Assembly: GCA_037903475.1 (NCBI GenBank)
Contig: JBAJFG010000604.1
Coordinates: forward strand, 310,001-374,000
Reading direction: 5' to 3'
From: Ancylostoma caninum
Lineage: Eukaryota > Nematoda > Chromadorea > Rhabditida > Ancylostomatidae
DNA length: 64,000 nt
Position numbers and translations under genes: made by a program. Within the stretch, counting starts at the first letter, position 1. Every line of letters begins with the position of its first letter. Positions 24,575 through 35,900 of this stretch are shown in pieces. A model generated the notes under the pieces. That model was not told the origin of the DNA, made no database searches, and saw nothing but the letters and a program-made list of their open reading frames with translations.

Positions 24575-25120
24575 TTGGATGGGATATTGACAGACAGGTT
24601 CATGATAGCCAACTGTTGCCAGCTATTGTTCTTCCTGACATACACCCGGAGTTTGGTGGTGCTTGATATGATTGACTGCACTCTTCTGCAACCTAGTCAA
24701 ACGTTGACCGCAGAGTCCTACTATTGTAATTTCAAGTTGAGATCTGCAAATCTGCTATACATAGATGTGGTCGGCAGTGGTGAACAAAAGCTGGTTTCCG
24801 CTGCTCCAGGGTGGCATGAAGCCACGCATACCAAAACTCACACGGCAAAAACTGATGCAGTAACACATCGAGGTTCTCATTCTATGCCTTTATTCCTCAG
24901 ACCATTCCCCCACTGTATGTCATTTTTCCGACCTCCACATACAATCCTGCGACAGCAGCAGATTGCTGGTCTGGAGCGTGCTGAAATCGCCTTTCAAAAG
25001 CTTACGAATTCTTGTTATCCCAGTTTTTGTTGTAGAGGTGTGGATTCTTCACTGGATTGTCAAGGAGAATCTACCCAATTGAACGGTTGCTAAACTGATA
25101 AAAAATGGTGTATGAGCCGA
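24575..25120 (+). pseudogene. mariner transposase fossil (C-terminal half)
   Basis: The order of landmarks follows mariner transposases: LLQPSQTLTAESYY (family LLPxGQTixaxxYxxQL), an HTAKT block (HDNARPHTAK), FFRPPHTILR (dyhLFRsLqhxL), then FCCRGVDSSLD and LNGC (FxxRGIxxLPxRWxxxixxxGxYF). The catalytic aspartates are lost or out of frame and the spacing needs several frameshifts. The N-terminal half and terminal repeats were not found. It is an old, dead copy. Confidence 0.7.
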
Positions 25121-26630
25121 ATTACAACAATTCGAAGTGAAGGGCCCATTTCGGCAATTAATTTTGCAACAACCTAATATAGACGACCAGAATAGGTCTC
25201 CCTCACATCCCCATATACGGTGCAGTCAGGACTGGAGGCGAATTTCCCAGCTGACATCAGGTTCAACTCTCACAATTCATGAGGTATGCGCTCAAATAAG
25301 CACATTCCAAATCAAAAAGAAACCGGGATTCTCGTCTAAAATTAGTGAAATGATAAAATTTCTAGGCTCGTTTTACTGTTTCAGCCAAACCCTTGACAGC
25401 CCCAGTATAGCAAGGTGCTCGAGAGAATAGTAAGTTTGGTGGAAGAAAGTTGGCTGAATTCTTCATGTTCACGGACAGACATAAGGTGACCCGTCTTCAC
25501 TTTGCATACACTAATTTCAGTGCGGATTGGTCGATAATGATATTCCTGCACAAAAGAAGCAAAACCTGGACGGTTCGGATGATGTACTCAGTTAGCAGGA
25601 GTAGTTTTGAGAAGAAGCAATCTTATGTTACCACCGAGACTTAGGAGTGATAAGTTCGGTCACCTCCGCTAGGGTCTCTCAGCCCGGAAAGCTCCAGCTG
25701 AGTATCAATTTCTGACAAAGGACGCACAAGAACATCTGCATGCGTCCAGTCTGCACGTTCTTTCATTTTTGAGTGGTGGAAAGTTTCGAAGTTACCACTT
25801 CCCGGCAAGACACTGTCACTGTCCATGAGCGCAGCTCTCCCAAAAGCTGGTCCAGTCAATGCAGGATTCGCCAGAGTAACTGGACAGCGTGCAGACTAAA
25901 CATCAGTCTGATTAGGAACGTATGGGGAATACTTGTGCAACGTGCATACGCCACTGCACTGCAGTAGTCTCGTTGCGGATTTGGAGGAAGCTGTAGTCGC
26001 TGCGCGTGAACAATTACATAATTACTCCAGGGAAACTTCTGGCTTGTTCCACTGCCTACATTTTTATGAAAGGGTCTGATATCGGACTGATATCGAAAAC
26101 TAGAGCAAATAGACCAGGAATGAGAGAACGTGATATGAAATTTTCCCACAAAGAGTTTTCTTACTTGCCAATTCCACAGGGCTTAGTGGCGGATTCCGAA
26201 AACCAGCGCAATATAGCGAAACTTATAAATTTTGGGGTGCCTACATATTTATGAAACGCACTGTATTAATGATCAACAAACCGCCAGGCCATAATTATAA
26301 ATAGTGTTTCAACTCAGAAATCGTTCTCGAGGTTTGTCGAGTAATAAAGCCTTCATGAGTTGTGGAGAATGACACACATGAAACGTCTTACAACGATAGG
26401 GAACGGGTTGTGAAACAAATTTCTCATAGTCAGTCTAGAATTTTGAAATTATCGGCCAACTGTGGGGAATGATCGATGTCTCATCAAAAGTGAACTGTAA
26501 TTACTGTTGTTTTTGACACCCCAATATGCGTTCGCTCTATACATCCAACATGGACGTACAAACCGTAATCTCTTTATCAATTTTTTACAGTTTTATTCAG
26601 CGTTAGTGAAGACATGTGCTCTAGTTTTCC
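25121..26630. other. No gene recognised
   Basis: A minus-strand 72-codon frame at 25641-25859 reads protein-like (ADVLVRPLSEIDTQLELSG) and ends at a stop, but I do not recognise it and see no flanking splice sites. Other frames look random. Confidence 0.3.
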
Positions 26631-26636
26631 AGCTCA

Positions 26637-27008
26637 CTAAACACGATTACAGCAAGACTTTAGAACGAAGACATCAATAAGCTTGCAAAAACCAGAACAA
26701 CTTACCAGACTTCGGTCCATTCCATTCATGCCCTTAGTCGGACTATGCTCGACGACGCTCTTCATAATCGGAGGCCTTAGACCCCTCTGACCCTCTTCAC
26801 TTCGAAGACCTCCTGCCCTCCCCCTCTCCCTCCCTATCGCACGATAAGTACGACTAATCCGACTCAGGGAACGCTTACCGATTTGAACTGACGAACAATG
26901 TCGGCATCGCCTGCATCTGCGGTCTAACTCAAGGGAACCACCGAAGTGTGAAATGACTATAGCATTACCTGCTGCTTTTCGGAGCAAACTGCAACTGCAA
27001 TGGTGCAA
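26637..27008 (-). CDS. Unrecognised 123-codon open frame, possible exon
   Basis: Within this minus-strand frame, the segment ending at KGMNGMDRSL meets a strong donor-like GTAAGTTGTT at about 26706. The middle is arginine-rich (RTYRAIGRERGRAGG). It could be a 5' exon whose partners lie to the left, but none was found. No family is recognised. Confidence 0.2.
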   Translation of the reverse strand: MHHCSCSLLRKAAGNAIVISHFGGSLELDRRCRRCRHCSSVQIGKRSLSRISRTYRAIGRERGRAGGLRSEEGQRGLRPPIMKSVVEHSPTKGMNGMDRSLVSCSGFCKLIDVFVLKSCCNRV

Positions 27009-27860
27009 TATATAGGACTAGGAGTTCCGCTAACTTTCGCTCGTTCATTGTTTGGTTCTTTTACAACCAGCCTACACTGTCAACATTAATGTGTTACAAG
27101 AGGTACCTCCAACTCAACCTCAGCAAAAATAAATCTGTACACTTTATTCATGTGTATCCCGTACCGTTCCATAGGCTTTCAGGCAACAAAAACAATAGGC
27201 ACAGACAACGGCAAGAAAGTACTGTGACAACAAAAGTTACCGCGTCGAATATAGGCTTAGATCTTCTTAAAACAAAACTCGAACGAGTATGTAACCGTTA
27301 AAGCAATTCGCCTAGCGCAGAAAGCTACGTCGTGCCACATGTACAGATGTGGCACCTCGTACGGTCAGGTAGCATGTTTTGAGCTCTGATGGCCCAAATA
27401 AAGGGAATATACGCGAACACCGGGGTAGCTTTGCACCCCTTTCTAACCGTGAAATTAGTCCAGTGTTAACGGATCTAAATATCTGACCTCTTTACGTGGA
27501 GGAGAAGAGACTACTATCACGGAGAGAAAACCTAAACAGAATTCTTTAACCCTGCTGGGATGTTTTCAGACCTCGTATTCCAGATGGAAGACAAGACTTT
27601 TTTGCTAGCAAGCAAGCATCAACAGGTTGAACAGAGTGCAATCAACAAGGTGGATAAGGGATAACCAAAAGAAACAGTGTAATCAACTATGGAATAACAG
27701 ATTTATCTTGAGAATAGGGATTGATCTGGTCTCAGAGTGAGAACAACTGTTCATTTTACGGCAGCGATTTTTTGGAATGATACCTGAAAAGAAATGAAAA
27801 GTAGCTACAAGTCATAGGAATCCAAATGAAATTGTTGGAGTGGTGACATCAAAACTAACC
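27009..27860. other. No gene recognised; short hairpin
   Basis: A small hairpin TGCCACAT...ATGTGGCA occupies about 27334-27355. Otherwise nothing is seen before the 3' end of the headcase-like gene. Confidence 0.4.
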
Positions 27861-27866
27861 GGAGAG

Positions 27867-30800
27867 TTAAAGCTGCGCTGGAAGTTTAAAACTCAGTTGA
27901 ACTCCATATAGGTAGAAATGTGTTAGCAACAATACTTTCCCCCAATAAAAAACTTGTACCACTGAATAGTTGCCAATCCGGGAAGGCCGTGAACTCGTCG
28001 TCACTTGAGCTGGCTGAAATAAAACGACAAGTGCAGATACACACCGTGACCATGTATAATACAGCAAGATGGTTTTCACAGAACAAACCACCAAGAGCTG
28101 CCAAACATGGCTCGAAAAAATGTACCAAGAAACACACTGTAAAGACACTCAGCACATGCACTAGAAGATGTGACGGACGGCAATATTGGGGAACAACGAC
28201 GGCGAAGATCTGTAAGAACAGCATACAGTGCTACTAAATCTCTCTCTCAAATCACTATAAATGCTCGTCTCACCTAATCTTCCAAAACATTCTCTTGTTA
28301 AACAGTGGAAGTCCATTAAGTTGGCCGCGAGGAACTCCTCCTGTTGATAATTGAAATGTAATGTTTGCATCGCATCTTCCTTGGGTGGAGATGAAGGATC
28401 CTGAAGAATACACATCAATAACACACATCAACAGTGCGCACAGCAGTGACTTGCCCTGTTCGAAGTGAGTTCAGAAAATTCCGAACTTGTGGTGGAACCG
28501 CTCTTCAATTCGACTCCGCTATCGCTAACCAGCATCTAGAAAATTAATCAAATTTGTGAGAAAATTTGGAGCGTTCTCATTTTGCCTCAGACTCTGAAAG
28601 TTAGGTTTAAAATTGCCCCAAACCACATCAAAAGGGGACAAAACCAGTCATTTCATGTTAGATGTAATGACCGTTGCTAATGATGAATGTTACTACAACA
28701 AGTAATGGATAGAACTACCAAGGCAACGCCTGGTCTGAAAACCCATCCACCAAAGTGTTGGGATAGCGTTTGAGGATGCCTCAACAATCCAGAAAGAGGA
28801 AAGAACGACCCAAATATAGTGTTTTGAGGATGCCTCAACAATCCAGAAAGAGGAAAGAAAACGATACAAATATGCGCACATCAGTCTGAACGCTCAGTGG
28901 AGTGGAAGCAAAGTGATGGGACGACATTTGGGAATGTGCATGAGGTGATGTTGCACAATTCTTCATTACTGACGCGTAGGACACTGTTTGTCGTGGTGGA
29001 AGGGGAGCCGGAATCAACTCCTTAAAGCTTATATTGAGCAGATATCAATGTACTCAAACAACCAAATAAACTTACTGCACTGTTTGACGTATCCTGTGTC
29101 AAGTCTTTCGAGCAGGTTGACATAGTATCGTCTTGATCAGCGAAGTGCCCAGACATAACTGAAAAATAAGCATCTCTTAGCAGGAAAAGCTTAATGATAG
29201 CTAAAATGGAGTATTGAAACGCTTTGAACTTCACTCGAAGAATGAGGTATGTGAATTTTTCAAAATAATTCCCTGGGAGAGCGGACATCCATGGAATGCT
29301 GGCTGGTTATGAACTCCAAAATGGAGTATGTACCTTTGAAAAAACCATGAGCTGCTCTAAAATTGAAATATTTTTCTCGTTTTTTCTTCTCAGGGCTAAG
29401 ATTTTGGTCGATTTGCAAAACCAAGATGAAGATCAAAATGCTTGTCCTAATTATAAGATCACAACCGAATTTGGAGTTCTCCAGAGAGGCAGCAATCGGG
29501 GAATTTTCTGCTATATGTGACAGATTCCCCATCTTGAAAAACCAATGTAGCCAAAATCTCGTTCCAGTACCTCTTACCCTGCAATTTTCACAAATATTTT
29601 TTACTCTCCATACCGTTTCATAATTATAAGATCACTTCACGAACTCTACCAATTTTCCGACAAAAATTGAAACACATGCGAATATTATAATCTACACTTC
29701 CTCTACGTTTGTAAGCGGTGTCGAATTGTCATTTGGGCATAGTGGAAATGAAATTTCTTAAATTATGGGGCCAATATCGTTCAAACTTCTCAGGGTTGCT
29801 CATTTCAGGCAATCGACATTTCTGAACAGAGGTTGTTTGCATAAGTCCATCTGGAAACAATTCTTGAGAGGTTTTACATTAGGTTGACACCAAAAATACA
29901 TGCTGGACAAGGCGGAACTTCGATGTCACGCGACCTCAATATCCCATCGCTAAGTGGCTCAAGTGAGTTGCAGCTGTGTTATGCTGGTAAATGTTGCTCT
30001 ATCGATGTCGCTCACTCACGAGTGGTTACAGAAGTGCTTGTAGCATCGTATGCTATGAAGCAGATTCCGCGTCACATGTCGTTCAAGCGTGCAGGCATGA
30101 CAGAATGTCTTCAAAGATCATTGCGCTTCCACCGCCAAAATCGCGAGATATGAAATTGGCAGGATCTTTACTCTCGTCAGCTGTATCTGAACCGGTGTTC
30201 CCTGATGGAAACCAACTCCCTGAATAATTCTGCCAGGATGGGGTACCATTATAGAGATTTCAATAAGAATGCTATCAGCTTCGATTTTGGCGGTGGAAGT
30301 GCAATGATCTTTGAAGGCATTCTGCCGTGTCTGCGCTCTTGAGCGATATGCGATACGGACTCTGCAGCATAGCAGACGATGTCACAAGCACGTCTACAAC
30401 CACTCGTGAGTGAGCGACATCGACAGAGCAACACTTACCAGCAGAACACCGCTGCAACCCACTTGATCCACTGAGCGATGGAACAGTTGAGGTCGGGTGA
30501 CATCGAAGTTCCTCCTTGTCCAGCATGCAATTTTGGAGTCAACCTAATGTACAGTCCTGTATATCGGGAGGAAAGGATCTCTGCGACGCTTAGAATCCTC
30601 CACTTCGTTAGCTCCAGCAAGCAGACCATGGGTCGACGTGTTAGAGGTGACTGGAGACAACGTTGAGATGACCGGAGACGACCGTGATATGCAATTATGT
30701 CTAACATGTATGTCTAACAATCAATGAGCTTCTTGTTGGAGATAATGACGTGGAGGAGCACTAACATTGCGAAGATCATTCTGTCTCAATCTACAGCACT

Positions 30801-32964
30801 ATGTAACCTCTAAAGAATTGTTTTCAGGTGGACTTATGCAAACAACCTCTATCCAGAGCTGCCGATTGCTTGAAATGAGCAATCCTGAGAACTTTGCACG
30901 ATATTGGCTCCATAACGCTAAGAAATTTTATTTCCTGTATGTCCCAATGACAATTCGAGACTGCATACAAACGTGGAGGAAGTGTAGATTATAACATTTG
31001 CATGAGTTTCAATTTTTGTCGGAAAATTGGTGGACTTCGTGAAGTGATCTTATAATTATGAAAAGGTATGAAAAGTAAAAAATAAATATTTGTAAAAATT
31101 ACAGGGTAAGAGGTACTGGAACGAGATTTCGGCTACAATGCTTTTCCAAGGTGGGGAATCTGTCACATTAGCAGAAAATTCCTCCGATTGCTGCCTCTCT
31201 AGAAAACTCCAAATTCGGGGGTTATCTTATAATTATTAAACGCACTCTACTTCAACAAAAAATGTGCAGCTTCTCATTTCACATGCACCACGTACTTGCT
31301 CTGATGCTCGATCGTGATGCGTTTATAAAGGTTCGTCTGGCAACCTCGCAGACGAGCTTGCCAACTATCTAGGCAAATGAAACCCGTCAACTGTATTGAA
31401 AAAAAGAAGTCCCTAAAATGTATTGCCAAAAAACCCTCTCCAATTGTATTACCACGCGAATCGTGGTAATTGTATCGCTATACGAACCTTACCAATTGTT
31501 TCGTCGAACAACAGGGTTATCAATTACGCAAAAATTCGATATCATCAGGAATTGTGCCATGCTACCAATATTCGGAGTCTGCTGCTTTACCAGCTGAGCC
31601 ATCCGGGTCGATATCGTCGATGGCTAGGCCTCCAACTGAGAATTAAATATCCCAGATAATCGCTATCTTATCTCGCTAACCCGAAAAATGTATCACCAAC
31701 AGATTCTCCCGCCTTTTTTATGTAGTGCCAAACAGAGTCTTGACCCATTCTCCCCGAAATCTTACTGCCAAACATATTCCCCGCCAAATGTATCGCCAAG
31801 GAACACCAGAGTGATCCACTGTTCTTTTTTTTTCTTCCAAAGTACAGACTAAGATGAGAGGAAGAGAGAATCCGTTATAAGTGTCGGTCCCTAATAAGTG
31901 TTGAGCGCAACTACAATCAATGTCTCAAGAAAATTGCATAGGCTTACCCGACTGAGCCCTGGTGTCAGTTGGAAACGATGGTAACAGGCCCCAAGCATCC
32001 GATGCGTAGGTCAAGGATTCCCTGCGTGACTGCAAAAAAAGCATGTGTCTTATAAAACACGAAAAGAGAACTAACCCCCAATTACCTTGGAGTTGGAATT
32101 ATCCACTTTTCAAAACGTTGAATATAACTTCAAAAAAAAAAAAGTTGCTTCGCAGCAGACTGGTCAGTGCAGAAAGTTGAAAAAAGACATGGATCAGCAG
32201 CAAGATGTCGGTATTTATCAAGACATTGCTTCTGAGATGAATAAACTTGTGCAGAACTGTGCTGGACGAAGCCAGTACACCAAAATTGACATTGTCCACA
32301 AATTCAAGAGAGCACGTGCCAAATCAAAGTGTCAAGGGTCGTGCAAAAGTGCAACATCGCTTTTGAGCTTTTGATGATCACTTGCAGGCAGCAGGGATAA
32401 TCCCGTTTCAACAGCTTGACCGAAGTGCAAAAGTGTGAATAGCAGGGTGTGACGAACCAATCCTACAAGTGACGACCAATTCCCCGAGAAATGCAGATAA
32501 GTCGATTTTTTTTTATTTTTTGCATCGGAACCGAATTTAAACTAGCAGATACCACTTTCGTCTTGTGTTAAACATTTTCATAGGTATTTCAATATCCGTT
32601 TTCTTCTCGTTTCAGGTTCTACTGGTAATTGGATATCAAATTTCAATTTTTGCAGTTTCCCTGCAGAATGAAAACTCCAGCATATTAGCGGATATCGAGG
32701 ACCGAACGTTTTTTTTTTGAGCAAATTCTAAAGAATTTGTTTGTGCAACGTGAGAAAAGAAGAGCTCCGACAAGAAACGGTCAAGTATACAGTAGTAGTA
32801 ATAAATGTAGTATTCATTTCAGATAATGTTCACTCAAGCAAAGATTATTTGCCTGGTAAGCGTTGAATCTTGATGCTTAACTTACCTCGAACGCCAGATG
32901 ACTAGTGATGGTAGAAGAGAGTGAGGACGTCGATACATCTCGAAGTCGAACTCCCTGCCGACGC
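27867..32964 (-). CDS. Headcase-like gene, exons 6-13 (predicted from splice phase)
   Basis: Exon 6 (32964-32886) is Ser-rich (RLRDVSTSSLSSTITSHL). Exon 7 (32029-31948) reads SRRESLTYASDAWGLLPSFP. Exon 8 (29158-29076) reads MSGHFADQDDTMSTCSKDL. Exon 9 (29020-28880) is Pro/Ser/His-rich, with HSQMSSHHFASTPLSVQTD. Exon 10 (28400-28274) reads FNYQQEEFLAANLMDFHCL. Exons 11-13 give SSSACAECLYSVFL, then DDEFTAFPDWQLFS, then a short tail and stop. Intron lengths range from about 110 bp to 2.8 kb. I cannot match these exons to a named domain. An alternative end reads through the exon 12 donor to a stop at about 27886. Confidence 0.55.
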
Positions 32965-35900
32965 CTGAACACATAGTAGGAAGCATTTCAACTTCTTGGC
33001 ATCACAATGAGTTTAAAAGCTTACGAAACGGCTCTTGGCTCACGTTCTTCCACATAAGGTTTCGGCGGGACCTTTACGACCCCGAAGTTCAGCTTTGGTA
33101 AGGTGTTCTTGTTTTTGTGCCTCTTTTTTTGTGGAGGTGTACGCAACCCTGCGGCAATCGCAGCTTCCCGTTGAGCCTCGGCTTCTTCTCGAGCCTTTCG
33201 CTTCTAAAGATCTCTAGGAGTCTTGATGCAAATTCAAGTCTCGACCAAGTCTTTCACTGTCCTCATACAGCAAATATATACCTGAAGATTTTACGTAAAG
33301 AATGAGCAATATCGTAGAATATACGTACTAATCGATCATAGGCTGCCAATTCGTCCATCCGTGTCATACCGAGTCCACAACGGCACCTACACACCTGAAA
33401 GAAAAATACTGCCTAGTCTTTCCGACGCCATAGTGACTAGAAAAAGTAAAGAAACCACAGAGCTTCAAAAGTATGAACTAAACATATGCGACGAAATCAA
33501 ACCACATGCTCGAATTTTGACTAGCTCTGATTATTTGAACAGCTTACTTATATGCAGATGGGCCAACGTTCCTCCAGCTTGGCTCAATGAATAGAAGAAG
33601 GTATGTCCTGACCGGCAATATTCGGTAGTAATCAGTTATTTTAGGGAATATCTATGTTAATAACTGGACTCGGTTAGGAGAGTACGCTCTGACATAATTA
33701 GTTTCAGTGAGATGCTTCGCGAAAAGGAAAACACCATCTATTTTCACTCCAGAAAATGACTCCACGCTATTGTGGATGTGTTGTTTTTGAAGAAAAAAAC
33801 TATCTGGATGAAACTTGGTTTTCGCTCAGCTGGAACACAGCTGAGGTGTTTCTTTTTTTTACTTGAGAAGTTGCTCCAAGCAAGATGCGATACATCTCCA
33901 AACAAAACAACTAGTGTACAATGAACCTCACTTAGCATTTTTATAAAAAGAAAAACGGGTTTATCTCCCAATAAAAATCATTTAAGAGACGACGCCCGCA
34001 ATTTGCATCCCTTTTATGCTATTTTCTTTGTCGCCTTATGGAAAAATGAGCTGTTTTCAGCAATGAAGGGGAAAACTATGAGCAGAAATGAAGCTATAAA
34101 TATATAAATAGACAGTAATGTAACGCATTTATTCGTACGAGGATAGACTCACTCACTGAAGCTTAGTGAGGGATTACTACTGAACAGTTACTGGATCGAT
34201 AATCATGCGTTACACGCGGAAAAGAGGTGGTAGCATTTACCAGTAATCTCGGAGCAACTCGTAATTCCCTACTACATTACCTTTGCGATAAGTGATTGAC
34301 CTTTCTTGTCCCACAAATTGGCTCGTCGCTGAGCATCTGTCCAGCCCCGAGCGGAACCTGAAAACAATACAACACAATAACGAACAAATCTATGAAAACA
34401 GAAGTTGAACCAACAATAAAATGGAATAGCAGCGAAATTATCTCAACAATGCAGCGAGATTCATTTGAGTTTTGTCCATTTTCTTCCATGTTGAGCGTTG
34501 CATATACATCAGGGCTAGGCTACATTTATAGTGCATCGGAGTCGGTTTCGGTCGGATAAGAAGAGATAAGTATTGATCCTCGTCGGATAGATACGGACAA
34601 GAATAGCTTTAGGATTCATTAGGGAAGAATTTGAAAAGCGAAACCAGGTTTTGTATCCTTGGCCTCCTAATGTGCAGAGTCCATAGGATGACCAATCACG
34701 CAAACCATCGCTGTTTGCATGGCTAGCCTTTCGAGAACCCCAGCTAGGAAGCGGTCGATGATGTCCCTAGAATTGTGATAGAACGGTTTGCGAGTGAACA
34801 TCTTTTTCAAACGACGGAGGAAAGATGAGGGAAGCTCTTTTCACATAGAATAAAACCGTCCAATACTGCTTTACATGGCTCATGAATAACTATTGGACTT
34901 CTCCAAACATTTTAGCGTCTTCGTCAGCGTAGCATTATCATAACATTGAGTTCCTCCTTTTTCCGTGGTCATGCAATGAATAGAAAGCTCGGTATCCAAA
35001 GGAGAGTAGCATTCACTAGAATGTAAGTTTCAGTAATTACCCCAGCGTTTATTTTGAAGAGTGGCGTTTTTCTCTAATTGAATTCAACTATAGACTAGCT
35101 ACCTTTGATGCTCCCTCATTTGGTTAGTTAGAGACAGAGTTCTGCCTCATTTTTGTTCCCCCGAATACTAGCAGATTCTGGATCTACTCGACCCGCCGGT
35201 CCCAACGGTATATGTGAAATTTTCTGAAATCTTAAGTAAACCGCGCTGTGTGTCCAATAAATTGTGGTTTATACCATTAGCCAAGGAAGAATGTGCATCT
35301 CACGACGTCAAAAAAAAACGCGCAGCAACTACAGCTGGCACCGTTCCTCTTCTACAGTAGCCGAACTCCACTAGCTCTCCGCGGAAAGAATCAGTGTTAG
35401 TCCAAGAAGTGTCCAAAAATGGGTTGTCCAAGTAGCTCATGCCTTGGTGAAGCGCCTCATCTCGAGTGGTGGTGTTCATGTAAATTTGTACTAGATGCGT
35501 GCGTCAGTCGCGCGTCACACGCATGCATCTATCTGCGACGGATTTTCTACGAAGAGCGGTAAACGCGGCATTAACGCTTCAAACGAGGGTACTGCGCAAC
35601 TCTAAAGGAAGCACGGATTTGAATTGGATAGGCACTAGAAACTCCAAAGGAACTCACGCACATTCACGCTACAGCGTTCACCCGTAGTCTGATAACGAAA
35701 GCAAAGCAAAAAAAAAAACGCATGGCATGTCTGAAGTCGCGAGCGCTTTCTCAGACATTCATGCGGGAGTCCCGCCTGACCAGACGCTCTCTTATCATTT
35801 TTGGGGACAAAATCCGGTGTACCGGCAGAAGACATCATATTGGTTTTGGCGCGAGACTAAAAGGAGAATGCTGCGGGTTCGCGACCGTCATATGTTAACC

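Noticed and set aside
29884..30707. Several 78-90 codon frames
   Set aside because: Plus and minus frames mirror each other within a foldback transposon.
32087..32374. 95-codon plus-strand frame with IASEMNKLVQNCAG
   Set aside because: It falls in an intron of the headcase-like gene on the other strand. No family is recognised and there are no splice partners.
33361..33594. 77-codon plus-strand frame
   Set aside because: It lies opposite exon 4 and an intron of the minus-strand headcase-like gene and has no support of its own.
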